This document shows, one piece after another, positions 25,372-35,192 of a DNA stretch of 64,000 nt. A program made the translations under genes and the position numbers. A model generated the notes under the pieces. It worked only from the letters and a program-made list of their open reading frames with translations, was not told where the DNA came from and made no database searches. Location: assembly GCF_002197645.1 (NCBI RefSeq), contig NZ_CP021874.1, positions 3,286,001 through 3,350,000 of the forward strand. The letters are read 5' to 3'. The stretch is from Enterococcus wangshanyuanii (GTDB lineage: Bacteria; Bacillota; Bacilli; Lactobacillales; Enterococcaceae). The stretch's first letter is position 1. The number at the start of each line of letters is the position of its first letter.

Positions 25372-27423
25372 ATGATTGATTATCGAATGAGTTATCTTAT
25401 CGCAATGCCGGCCGGAGTGGGTTACTCCATTCAAGAAATCAATGAAAAGACAGGTTTGACAACAGAAGTAGTCATCGATCAGCTAGGCAAGATCAATGAA
25501 TTTTTACAGGAGAATTCTTATCGACCAATGGTTTGGCAAAAGGATCGTGTTTATTTTTCGGATCAGCTGACAGAGCTGTGGTTGGAAATACAATTTGGCA
25601 AACATGAGTGGGATATTTATTATTCAGAGCAGGAAAGACAAGCGCTATTATATCTTTTAACGTTTTTAGAAAAAGAAGATTTATCCGTTTTTCATTATCA
25701 AGATTTTTTTCAGGTAAGTAAAAATACGATTTTGTCAGATATCAAAAAACTGCGGGAGATACTTTCGAAAAATCACATCACATTGAACTATTCAAGAAAA
25801 CACGGGTTTCATTTGGTTGGTCAGGAAAATCAGCTTCGCCTCAAAGCGCATGAGATGATCACGAAAATCGTTGGAACACAAGCAGGAAAATGGGGCTTGA
25901 AAAAAGGGCTACTAATGCAATCAAAAACAGTTGAAGCTGATGTTCGTTTCCATTTATTTGAAACGATCAAAAAATATGACTGGTCGATCGTACCTAGTCG
26001 AATCGAAGAAACAGTCTATTTTTTAGCCTATATATTATACCGACGCTCAAAGCAGCCTGTCTTAGTAGATGAGGAAAGTAAAAAATGGCTGAGCCAATTG
26101 ATCGTATTTCGAGGCAGTCAGGATTTTTTAGCTCAGTTTCCGACACTTGAATATTCTAGTAATGAGGCGTTTTATTGTTCATTGATTTTGATGACCATCA
26201 TTCAAGGTGAGGTTAGAGAAACGGCTTTAGAGTTTTTATTAGAATGTGCTAGTCAGATCATTCATGAAATGGAGCGTTTGGCGGCGATCGAATTTAAAGC
26301 GTACCGCAAGTTGTTGCTGGATCTTTTTTACCATTTAGTCCCTGCCTTTTTTAGGATCAAGTATCATTTTTCGTTATCCAATGTGTTGATCGAGGAGATC
26401 AAAGAACAATATGGTGAAATATTTGCTTTGACTAAGCGCGCGCTAATTCCTTTAGAAGTGCTGACAGGAGAAAAAATCCCAGATGAAGAAATTGGTTACT
26501 TTACCATTTTGTTTGGTGGAGAAATCGGCAATCAGCGGGAATTGAACCGGGTGATTCGATACAAAGCGCTCGTTTTATGCCCCAGCGGGATCAGTTCATC
26601 ATTGATCATGCAGTCTGAATTGAAAGAATTGTTTCCGACGATCGATTTTAGTTTAACGACGACAGTTGATCAGCTGGAAACTATCTCTGAAACAGAGTAT
26701 GACGTGATCTTTTCAAGTGTTCCGCTGACGATTCCTAAAAAGGTGTATTTAGTCAAACCGATCATGTCGCAATTAGAGAAAAACAATCTGATGAGGTGTG
26801 TGCAGGAAGATTTATTGATTCCTGGAATTGTCGTTCCTTCTGTGGATGAAATCATCGAAACACTCTTGCCATATGTGGAACTGAAAAAAGGCGTCACAAA
26901 AGAAAAAATTTATCGAATTTTAAATCGTAAAATGATCAAAAAATTGAAAGTGAAAGAAGATGAGAAACCAATGTTATCTGAGTTGCTGACCGAAGAGATG
27001 ATCCAATTGACGGATAAAAAAATGAATTGGGAAGAAGCCATTACTTATGCGGCAGCCCCATTATTAAAACAAGAAAAAATAACCGATCATTATATAGAAG
27101 CAATGATCCAAAAGGTCAAAGACTATGGTGCCTTCATTCACATTGGCAAAGGGATTGCTTTGCCGCATGCCAGACCAGAAGATGGTGTCAAACAATTAGG
27201 GATGTCGTTGTTAAAAGTGAGTGAACCGATCGAGCTTTTAGACGATCCCAAACATGAAATCACGATTTTTATTTGTCTGGCAGCCATTGATAATGAGATG
27301 CATTTGAAAGCTTTAGCTAGTTTGACCAAGATACTTTCAAATAAAGACAATTTAGAAAAATTATTGGCTGCAACCGATCAACAAACGATCATGGCGCTAT
27401 TAAAGGAAGGAGAATTATTATGA
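25372..27423 (+). CDS. PRD-domain transcriptional regulator with EIIB and EIIA domains
   Basis: A 683-residue activator of the MtlR/LicR/UlaR class. N-terminal DNA-binding helices (about residues 1-160, with SKNTILSDIKKLREIL) are followed by two PTS regulation domains (about 170-390). A Bgl-type EIIB-like domain has its cysteine in ALVLCPSGISSS, and a fructose/mannitol-type EIIA domain carries His599 in IALPHARPEDG. Phosphorylation of these sites couples activity to sugar flux. The start is ATG 25372, nine bases after AGGAGG. The gene shares ATGA with the EIIB gene, so the regulator is the first gene of the operon it probably controls. Confidence 0.88.
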   Translation: MIDYRMSYLIAMPAGVGYSIQEINEKTGLTTEVVIDQLGKINEFLQENSYRPMVWQKDRVYFSDQLTELWLEIQFGKHEWDIYYSEQERQALLYLLTFLEKEDLSVFHYQDFFQVSKNTILSDIKKLREILSKNHITLNYSRKHGFHLVGQENQLRLKAHEMITKIVGTQAGKWGLKKGLLMQSKTVEADVRFHLFETIKKYDWSIVPSRIEETVYFLAYILYRRSKQPVLVDEESKKWLSQLIVFRGSQDFLAQFPTLEYSSNEAFYCSLILMTIIQGEVRETALEFLLECASQIIHEMERLAAIEFKAYRKLLLDLFYHLVPAFFRIKYHFSLSNVLIEEIKEQYGEIFALTKRALIPLEVLTGEKIPDEEIGYFTILFGGEIGNQRELNRVIRYKALVLCPSGISSSLIMQSELKELFPTIDFSLTTTVDQLETISETEYDVIFSSVPLTIPKKVYLVKPIMSQLEKNNLMRCVQEDLLIPGIVVPSVDEIIETLLPYVELKKGVTKEKIYRILNRKMIKKLKVKEDEKPMLSELLTEEMIQLTDKKMNWEEAITYAAAPLLKQEKITDHYIEAMIQKVKDYGAFIHIGKGIALPHARPEDGVKQLGMSLLKVSEPIELLDDPKHEITIFICLAAIDNEMHLKALASLTKILSNKDNLEKLLAATDQQTIMALLKEGELL

Positions 27424-27701
27424 GAATGGCAGCGGTATGCGGATCAGGATTAGGATCTAGTTTTATGGTGGAAATGAACATCAACAGTGTGTTGAATGAA
27501 CTGGGAGTAACAGGTGTTGAGGTCGCTCATTATGATATGGGAAGTGCTACACCTGATTTGGCAGATGTCTTCTTTGTAGCAGGAGATCTTGCAGATAGTG
27601 CCCAGCATTTGGGCAATGTCGTGGTGTTAGACAGTATTATCGATATGGATGAATTGCGGGAAAAGGTTAAAGCTGTTTGTGTTGAAAATGAACTGTTGTA
27701 A
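27420..27701 (+). CDS. PTS EIIB, ascorbate (UlaB/SgaB) family
   Basis: A 93-residue EIIB. The phosphocysteine is C7 in AAVCGSGLGSSFM, followed by the typical alternating alpha/beta fold. It takes phosphate from an EIIA (probably the EIIA domain of the preceding regulator or a separate protein) and passes it to sugar held by the EIIC encoded next. Overlaps the regulator gene by four bases. Confidence 0.87.
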   Translation: MRMAAVCGSGLGSSFMVEMNINSVLNELGVTGVEVAHYDMGSATPDLADVFFVAGDLADSAQHLGNVVVLDSIIDMDELREKVKAVCVENELL

Positions 27702-27755
27702 TGATGATCAAAGAACATAGGAGCATTTTGAGGAAAAGAAAGTGAGGGAAAATCA

Positions 27756-29123
27756 ATGAATGGGGTATTAAATATACTGATCGATATCGCAAGTACACCA
27801 GCAATCTTGGTTGCTTTGATTGCGGTACTTGGGTTAGGTTTACAGAAAAAGCCGATTTCTGATGTCGTGCGTGGCGGAATCAAAACCTTTGTTGGCTTTT
27901 TAGTGGTTACTGCAGGAGCGGGAGTTATTGAAGGCTCATTAGCGCCATTTGGAGAAATGTTTCAGCATGCATTCAATATGCAGGGCGTTGTACCGAACAA
28001 CGAAGCGATCGTAGCATTAGCCTTGACGAAATACGGCACTTATACAGCATTGATCATGTTAGTTGGTATGGCCTTCAATATTTTGATCGCCCGCATCACT
28101 AAATTTAAATACATTTATTTAACTGGACATGCCACGCTTTACATGGCGTGTATGATTGCAGTTATCATGAGTGTGACAAAAATGAGTGCTGTACCATTAG
28201 TTTTGGTTGGCGGTTTGGCTTTAGGTTTGGCAAATACGATTTTTCCAGCAATTGCCCAACCATTTACCAAACAGATCACGAAGAATGATTCTGTGGCTTT
28301 AGGGCATACAGGAAACTTTGGTTATGCGCTTAGTGGGTTTATCGGCAAGTATGTGGGAAATAAAGAAAAATCAACAGAGGATATCAATTTTCCTAAAGGC
28401 CTTGCGTTTTTACGAGATTCCACAGTTAGTATAACGTTGACAATGGGAATCGTATATACGATTGTCGCTTTATTTGCAGGAAACACGTTTATCTCAGAAA
28501 ACCTTAGTGATGGCACGAATTATATTATTTATGCTTTACAGCAAGCAGGTATGTTTGCCGCAGGCGTGTTTGTGATCCTTGCAGGTGTTCGATTGATCTT
28601 AGCGGAAATTGTTCCGGCATTCAAAGGAATCTCTGAAAAATTAGTTCCCAATTCGATTCCGGCGCTGGATTGTCCGATCGTTTTTCCTTATGCACCAAAT
28701 GCAGTGTTGATCGGCTTTTTAACTAGTTTTGTAGGTGGGATCGTGAGTTTGTTCATCATGGTAGCAACGGGTACGACCGTGATCATTCCAGGTGTGGTGC
28801 CGCATTTCTTCTGTGGTGCGACGGCAGGTGTTTTTGGAAATGCCACAGGCGGTGTACGCGGAGCAGTGGTAGGTTCATTTATCCATGGGGTGATCATCAG
28901 TTTCATGCCGATTCTATTGATGCCAGTCATGGGCGATCTTGGCTTCCAAGGATCGACATTCTCTGATACCGATTATGGAGTGACAGGGATTTTCCTTGGA
29001 AAACTAGCAGATATGGGCGGACAGCTTGCAGTTGTGGTTGGAATCGTTGCAGTCTTAGTCTTACTTTTGGCGCTAACCGTATTTGGTAAAAAGAAAACAA
29101 CAAAAACTGAGGAGGCAGCATAA
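27756..29123 (+). CDS. PTS EIIC, ascorbate (UlaA/SgaT) family
   Basis: A 455-residue permease with about 11 membrane segments and the family stretches GLGLQKKPISDVVRGGIKTF and VALGHTGNFGYALSGFIGKY. UlaA carries L-ascorbate, but the family also serves other sugars. The genes that process ascorbate-6-phosphate (ulaG, ulaD, ulaE, ulaF) are all absent; a split transketolase follows directly instead. The substrate is therefore unlikely to be ascorbate and may be a pentose, pentulose or branched sugar (inference). Confidence 0.87.
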   Translation: MNGVLNILIDIASTPAILVALIAVLGLGLQKKPISDVVRGGIKTFVGFLVVTAGAGVIEGSLAPFGEMFQHAFNMQGVVPNNEAIVALALTKYGTYTALIMLVGMAFNILIARITKFKYIYLTGHATLYMACMIAVIMSVTKMSAVPLVLVGGLALGLANTIFPAIAQPFTKQITKNDSVALGHTGNFGYALSGFIGKYVGNKEKSTEDINFPKGLAFLRDSTVSITLTMGIVYTIVALFAGNTFISENLSDGTNYIIYALQQAGMFAAGVFVILAGVRLILAEIVPAFKGISEKLVPNSIPALDCPIVFPYAPNAVLIGFLTSFVGGIVSLFIMVATGTTVIIPGVVPHFFCGATAGVFGNATGGVRGAVVGSFIHGVIISFMPILLMPVMGDLGFQGSTFSDTDYGVTGIFLGKLADMGGQLAVVVGIVAVLVLLLALTVFGKKKTTKTEEAA

Positions 29124-29954
29124 GTGAATATTCAGAAATTTGCTGATCGAATTCGTTATTACACGATGAAAGAGCTGGATAATCTTGGGTTTGGTCATTT
29201 TGGCGGCAGTCTGTCGATCGTTGAAACGTTAGCTGTTTTATATGGAAAGGTGCTTGATGTTTCTCCAGAACGAGCGACTGATCCGAATCGTGATTATTTT
29301 GTATTATCAAAAGGACACGCGGGTCCCGCGTTGTATGCGACGCTTTTTTTAAAAGGGTATTTTGATGAAAACTTTCTTTTTAGCTTAAATCAAAATGGGA
29401 CGCGTTTACCATCTCATCCGGATCGAAACAAAACACCGGGTGTTGATATGACGACAGGATCATTGGGACAAGGCATTTCCGCTGCTACTGGGATCGCCAA
29501 AGGCAATCAGTTAGCTGGCCGAAATAATTTTACCTATGCAATCGTTGGTGACGGAGAATTGAATGAAGGCCAATGCTGGGAAGCGTTTCAGTTTGCTGCA
29601 CATCAAAAGCTAGACCATTTGATCGTGTTGATCGATGATAATAAAAAGCAGCTGGATGGATATACTGCAGAGATTTGTGATCCACTTGATTTTGTTGAAA
29701 AAATGCAGGCGTTTGGGTTTAATAGCTGGCGGGTGAATGGTGGAGATGTGTCAGCTATAGAAGCAGCAATCGATCACGCGAAGAAAGTGAATGGAAAACC
29801 CACCGCGATCGTTTTGGATACAGTAAAAGGGCAAGGCGTTCCTTATTTTGAAGAGCTGATGGATAACCATCATGTTCGTCCCGATGAGGCAGGTAAAATA
29901 GCGATCAAAGAATCGATTGAAAGCTTAGCTAAAAAGATCGAGGTGAATCAGTGA
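29124..29954 (+). CDS. Transketolase, N-terminal (TPP-binding) subunit
   Basis: A 276-residue subunit holding the thiamine-diphosphate phosphate and magnesium site: GDGELNEGQCWEAFQFAAH with IDDNKKQLDG. It starts at GTG one base after the EIIC stop codon, with GGAGGCA ahead. Split transketolases work as two-chain enzymes moving a two-carbon unit between ketose and aldose phosphates. The C-terminal subunit follows with a one-base overlap. This is an extra, operon-specific transketolase rather than the housekeeping single-chain one. Confidence 0.9.
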   Translation: MNIQKFADRIRYYTMKELDNLGFGHFGGSLSIVETLAVLYGKVLDVSPERATDPNRDYFVLSKGHAGPALYATLFLKGYFDENFLFSLNQNGTRLPSHPDRNKTPGVDMTTGSLGQGISAATGIAKGNQLAGRNNFTYAIVGDGELNEGQCWEAFQFAAHQKLDHLIVLIDDNKKQLDGYTAEICDPLDFVEKMQAFGFNSWRVNGGDVSAIEAAIDHAKKVNGKPTAIVLDTVKGQGVPYFEELMDNHHVRPDEAGKIAIKESIESLAKKIEVNQ

Positions 29955-30877
29955 TGAAAGACTTAGAAATGCGTCAAGTTTATACTCAAACACTACAAGA
30001 GCTAGCAGAAAAAGATCAAAGCGTTTTAGCATTAGAGGCTGATTTGGCTGGATCGATGGGAACCAGCAAACTAAAAGAAAAGCTGGGCGATCGTTATATC
30101 AATGTAGGGATTATGGAAGCGCAGGAAATGAGTGCTGCTGCTGGATTAGCTGTAACGGGATTTATTCCATTTATCCATACCTTTGCGCCATTTGCGACGA
30201 GACGTTCATTTGATCAAGTATTTATCTCTCTTGGGTATGCCAAAAATCATGCAGTCATCGTTGGAACGGACCCTGGTGTTACAGCGGAAATGAATGGCGG
30301 TACGCATATGCCGTTTGAAGATGTAGCCTTGATGCGGGTGATTCCCGGAAACAATGTATATGAGGTTTCTGATCCTTATCAGTTCAAAGCTATTTTAGAA
30401 TACGCACATACAGCTGAAGGACTTTTCTATATTCGGACCATTCGTAAGCAGGCAAAATCGTTGTATCAAGCAGATCAGGATTTCTCTAAAGGTTATTGTC
30501 GGTTAAAAAAAGGAACACATGGGACGATTTTTGCTAGTGGAATCATGGTAGAAGAAGCACTTCAAGCAGCTAATGCTTTAGAAGAACAAGGGATGTCAGT
30601 TCAAGTGATCGATTTGTTTAGGATCAAGCCGATGAATGAAGAAGTCGTAATCGAAGCTGCCAAACTAGGTCCGATCGTAACCGCAGAAAATCATAACGTG
30701 ATTGGCGGACTAGGAAGTGCTGTAGCAGAAATCATTGCTGAAAATCATCCAACAAAAATGAAACGAATCGGTGTAAAAGAACAATTTGGTCAAGTGGGTA
30801 AGCTGGATTATTTGAAAGAAGTTTATGGATTAAAGGCTGTTGATATTTCAAATGCGATGATAGAGTTATTAAAATAA
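29954..30877 (+). CDS. Transketolase, C-terminal subunit
   Basis: About 307 residues holding the pyrimidine-binding and C-terminal transketolase domains, with the cofactor glutamate in YINVGIMEAQEMSAAAGLA and FVPF-like ALP region FAPFATRRSFDQVFISLGYA. It starts at ATG 29954, sharing the A of the previous stop codon (TGATG). Together with the N-terminal subunit it should form the full enzyme. The same two-gene organisation is known for apulose-4-phosphate transketolase (AptA/AptB) in D-apiose catabolism, one possible analogue for this operon. Confidence 0.9.
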   Translation: MKDLEMRQVYTQTLQELAEKDQSVLALEADLAGSMGTSKLKEKLGDRYINVGIMEAQEMSAAAGLAVTGFIPFIHTFAPFATRRSFDQVFISLGYAKNHAVIVGTDPGVTAEMNGGTHMPFEDVALMRVIPGNNVYEVSDPYQFKAILEYAHTAEGLFYIRTIRKQAKSLYQADQDFSKGYCRLKKGTHGTIFASGIMVEEALQAANALEEQGMSVQVIDLFRIKPMNEEVVIEAAKLGPIVTAENHNVIGGLGSAVAEIIAENHPTKMKRIGVKEQFGQVGKLDYLKEVYGLKAVDISNAMIELLK

Positions 30878-30890
30878 ATATACACATTTA

Positions 30891-30933
30891 GGGACTGGGA
30901 CATAACTCTATGAGTTACGACCCAGTCCTTTTT
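30891..30933 (+). terminator. Terminator of the PTS-transketolase operon
   Basis: GGACTGGG and CCCAGTCC enclose an inner AACTC / GAGTT pair; TTTTT follows. It forms the left hairpin of repeat copy 3. Confidence 0.85.
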
Positions 30934-30938
30934 AAAAC

Positions 30939-31213
30939 GAATAAACGGTGGAAGCAGAAGTAACTACTACGCATTGCTTCGATCACATCAGCTAACACAT
31001 ACAGTTTCACTATTGTTTAGAGAACAAAGTGAAGCTAGCAAAATTCCAAGTGCTAAAGCACTAAGAGTTGAAGGTTTCGAAATAAGCCGAAATTGCTGTA
31101 AAACTCAACGAAGAATGAGTTGATGCTTTCTCGTCAAAGACTCGTCGCAGATAAACAGTTTTGCACAGTACCTACTTGGTTCTCGGAGTTGAACACCTCT
31201 GTCCCATCCTCTT
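30939..31213. repeat. Long intergenic repeat, copy 3
   Basis: Reverse orientation relative to copy 1 at 10.8 kb and nearly full length. It begins AATAAACGG after a hairpin and shares long stretches with copy 1: GCTTCGATCACATCAGCTAA, CAGTTTCACTATTGTT, AATGAGTTGATGCTTTCTCG and ACAGTACCTACTTGGTTCTC. It lies between the transketolase operon and the Tag-like gene and contains no gene. Confidence 0.8.
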
Positions 31214-31289
31214 TTGGTCAAGAACAATGAATAAGTCACGATTCATTTTATGTTATGATAAGAGAAATAGCTATTCATAGGAGAGAAAA

Positions 31290-31832
31290 ATGAAAAAAGA
31301 CCAACCGTCAAAATTCGACTGGTACCATAAACAATGGGGAAAACCTACACATGATGACCGCTTGCTTTTTATTTTATTAACGGTAGGTACCTTTCAAGCA
31401 GGATTAAGCTGGAAGGCTGCAGCTGGTAAATTGGATGTCTTTTTGAGAAATTTCCACAATATGGACATTCAAAAAGTGGCTGCAATGATGCCAGACGATG
31501 TGGAAAAAATCATGCAGGACCCTGAAATGATTCGCAACCCAAGAAAAATCAACGCGACGATTCAAAATGCTCAAGCGATTGTAGCAGTACAAAAAGAATA
31601 TGGCAGCTTTGCTGAGTATATGTGGGATTTTGTTGGCGGTGTTCCTCGTTTGAATGTTTATGAAGAAGCGTACCAAGTCCCTAATGTATCGCCGCTTTCC
31701 AAGAATGTTGCTAAAAATATGAAGCAGCATGGATTTACTTTTGTGGGACCAGTTGTTACTTACATGTTTATGAAAGCCAGTGGAATGATACAAGATGAAG
31801 TGTTGAATCAAGACGGTCGATCAGTAAAATAA
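31290..31832 (+). CDS. DNA-3-methyladenine glycosylase I-like (Tag family), divergent
   Basis: A 180-residue helix-hairpin-helix protein resembling Tag (FQAGLSWKAAAGKL, IRNPRKINATIQNAQAI, HGFTFVGPVVTYMFMKASGM). Tag removes 3-methyladenine from alkylated DNA. Two family hallmarks are missing: the glutamate before QAGLSW is replaced (VGTFQAGLSW), and the zinc-snap cysteines and histidines at both ends are absent (no N-terminal Cys, no C-terminal HxxxC). It may be a specialised or inactive paralogue. Single gene with AGGAGAG ribosome site. Confidence 0.75.
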   Translation: MKKDQPSKFDWYHKQWGKPTHDDRLLFILLTVGTFQAGLSWKAAAGKLDVFLRNFHNMDIQKVAAMMPDDVEKIMQDPEMIRNPRKINATIQNAQAIVAVQKEYGSFAEYMWDFVGGVPRLNVYEEAYQVPNVSPLSKNVAKNMKQHGFTFVGPVVTYMFMKASGMIQDEVLNQDGRSVK

Positions 31833-31870
31833 GTGATAGTAACAAAAATATTGTTTTGGTTTAGTAGAGT

Positions 31871-31918
31871 GTGAGGCGTCGATCAGAGTATTTTCTGATC
31901 ATCGCCTCATGCTTTTTT
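31871..31918 (+). terminator. Terminator after the Tag-like gene
   Basis: GAGGCG-GATCAGA pairs with TCTGATC-CGCCTC across a short internal loop, followed by TTTTTT. Confidence 0.85.
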
Positions 31919-31922
31919 ACTT

Positions 31923-32066
31923 TTAGTAGAAATCAAAGCCGGGAAAAGCTTCAAAGAAGTCAGGCTTTAAAATTGAATCAATCGATTGAGCTATTTCATC
32001 GATACTATTTGTTAAATAAGTTTTATGGAAACAAACTGTAAAAGTAGCTTTCAGGAGAACTGCAGC
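31923..32066 (-). pseudogene. Possible remnant of a gene's 3' end
   Basis: The reverse strand has an open frame of 47 codons with protein-like composition (ending FEAFPGFDFY and TAA) but no start codon; a stop lies just upstream. It may be the leftover tail of a deleted gene, or chance. I do not recognise the sequence. The surrounding gap 31919-32123 holds nothing else. Confidence 0.2.
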
Positions 32067-32123
32067 TTATACAGTTTATTTACATGCTCGTTTTTAATAG
32101 ACACATGAATAAACTATATTTTT

Positions 32124-32468
32124 CTATGCTTCGTATAAATCGCCGCTATTTTCTTTATTCAATGTTCCTTCAAGCTCGATCATTAAAAATTTTGTTAGGT
32201 CTTTTACCACAGGACGATGCTTTATTCCTTTGGGTACAATAATCATTTCGCCAGTATTTAGTCTAGTCAATCCGTCTTCTGTTTCAAGCTGAAAACTTCC
32301 TTCTATAACATAAAATAGTTCATCAGATTCTTCATGTACATGAAAATCAAGTGTTCGATTTTCGACATTTACCACACTTAGTACATGTCCGTTGAGCACA
32401 CCGATTTTTTCATATACATATAGCTGTGTTACTTGATCAACTGCTTCTTTTAAATTTACTTTATTCAT
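32124..32468 (-). CDS. Cupin-domain protein
   Basis: A 114-residue single-domain cupin. The first motif carries the metal ligands in DFHVHEESDELFYVIEG (His, His, Glu) and the second is in VPKGIKHRPV. Such small cupins bind a metal and often act as sugar or small-molecule sensors, isomerases or dioxygenases; the substrate is unknown. It is divergent from a LysR gene that has a frameshift, so it may have lost its regulator. Confidence 0.75.
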   Translation of the reverse strand: MNKVNLKEAVDQVTQLYVYEKIGVLNGHVLSVVNVENRTLDFHVHEESDELFYVIEGSFQLETEDGLTRLNTGEMIIVPKGIKHRPVVKDLTKFLMIELEGTLNKENSGDLYEA

Positions 32469-32621
32469 CCATCTTTCACCCTTTCTTATCTAGAAATCAG
32501 ATGTTATTGATTTCTTTGTGTATCCATGATAGCATGAGAATAATTATCTTAAAAATAGATTATTCGTATAGTAACGATCGTTTATACAGATTGATTTTTT
32601 TTTAATAGAAAGGAAACAACG

Positions 32622-33496
32622 ATGGAGATCAAGCATTTACGAACTTTTTTGACACTAAGCGACATTAGGAATTTTACCAGAACAGCTGAACAGCTTCATT
32701 ATGCGCAATCCTATGTTTCAACGCTGATCCAGCAGCTTGAAGAAGAGCTTGATACGCAGCTTTTTGAAAGACTTGGAAAAAAATTAATTTGACTGCTGAC
32801 GGGAAGTCATTGATTCCTTATGCGAAAAAAATGCTTGCCCTCTCAGCAGATTTAGAAGAACAGTTTTCTAAAGAAACACATGGAACGATTGTGATCGGTG
32901 CGACTGAGTCTATCTGTATTCATCGTTTGCCTGAAATTATTTCAACATTCAAAACCATGCATCCGGATATCGAACTATCGATACAGATCATTGATTCTCC
33001 TGATTTTTCATCGTTACTTATGGACAGTCAGTTAGATCTTGCTCTGGAGTTAAATCTGCAAAATCAGCAGACCTCATTTATTACAGAGGCATTATTAGAA
33101 GAAGAGATCGGTGTGTTTGCTGCAGCAGATTTCGAGTTAGCTCAAAAATCTAATCCTCTCATCGAAGATTTTGCCGATGTTCCATTACTTTTAACTAGTA
33201 AAGAGTGTGTCTATCGAACTCTATTTGAAGATGAACTAAAAGCAGCAGAAATTACCCCAAAAATCGTTTTTGAGACTAGTAGTGTAGAAGCAATCAAACA
33301 AACGGCAATTAGTGGATTAGGTGTATGTGTACTGCCTCTGATCACAGTTAAGGATGAACTGGAAAAGGGGACGTTAGTTAGAATCAACTATCAGACTGAC
33401 TATAAAATGATGACACAACTGATTTACCACAAAGACAAATGGTTCTCTGATTATCTAAAGGATTTTATCCAAGTGATAAGAACTGTTATTGTTTGA
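32622..33496 (+). pseudogene. LysR-family regulator broken by a frameshift
   Basis: The first part (ATG 32622, after AAAGGAAAC) encodes a normal LysR winged helix (MEIKHLRTFLTLSDIRNF to LFERLGKK) but stops at TGA 32790-32792. The rest, an effector domain of about 235 residues, continues in another frame from TADGKSLIPYAKKML to 33496. The break is at a run of seven A residues (32777-32783). One more A would restore the expected ERLGKKINLTADGKSL. It could be a true mutation, a slippage-prone switch, or a sequencing error. Confidence 0.85.
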
Positions 33497-33580
33497 GAAA
33501 TGGACAAAGACTTCAGTTCGATCTACTAGTAAAACGTCAATTAGCTGGATATGGCTAGATAGTGATGAGCAAAGGACTAC

Positions 33581-33635
33581 AAAAATAAGCTGATGAGACA
33601 CTTGCCTTTTAGGCTTTCTCACCAGCTTATTTTTT
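33581..33635. terminator. Bidirectional terminator
   Basis: AAATAAGCTG-TGAGA pairs with TCTCA-CAGCTTATTT, with A-run and T-run on either side. It serves the LysR remnant and the converging GH1 gene. Confidence 0.85.
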
Positions 33636-33640
33636 ATAGT

Positions 33641-35071
<1,431 letters not shown>

Positions 35072-35119
35072 CTAATCTACTCCTTGCAGCATATACTATT
35101 TTTATAAATAAAAGGTCTC

Positions 35120-35160
35120 CGCACAACTGGGAGGAAACGCTTGAACGGATCAGTTGTGCG
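35120..35160 (-). promoter_or_regulatory. Intercistronic hairpin between EIIC and GH1
   Basis: CGCACAACTG (35120-35129) and CAGTTGTGCG (35151-35160) form a perfect 10-base stem; on the reverse strand it is followed by GGAGACCTTTTATTT. It may be a partial terminator or an mRNA-stability element that sets different levels for EIIC and GH1. Confidence 0.6.
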
Positions 35161-35192
35161 AGAGAGCCAGTAGGTAACTTAGGTTAAAAGTA

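Noticed and set aside
27756..29123. Genuine ascorbate operon
   Set aside because: EIIC and EIIB belong to the ascorbate family, but all ascorbate-6-phosphate enzymes are missing and a transketolase replaces them.
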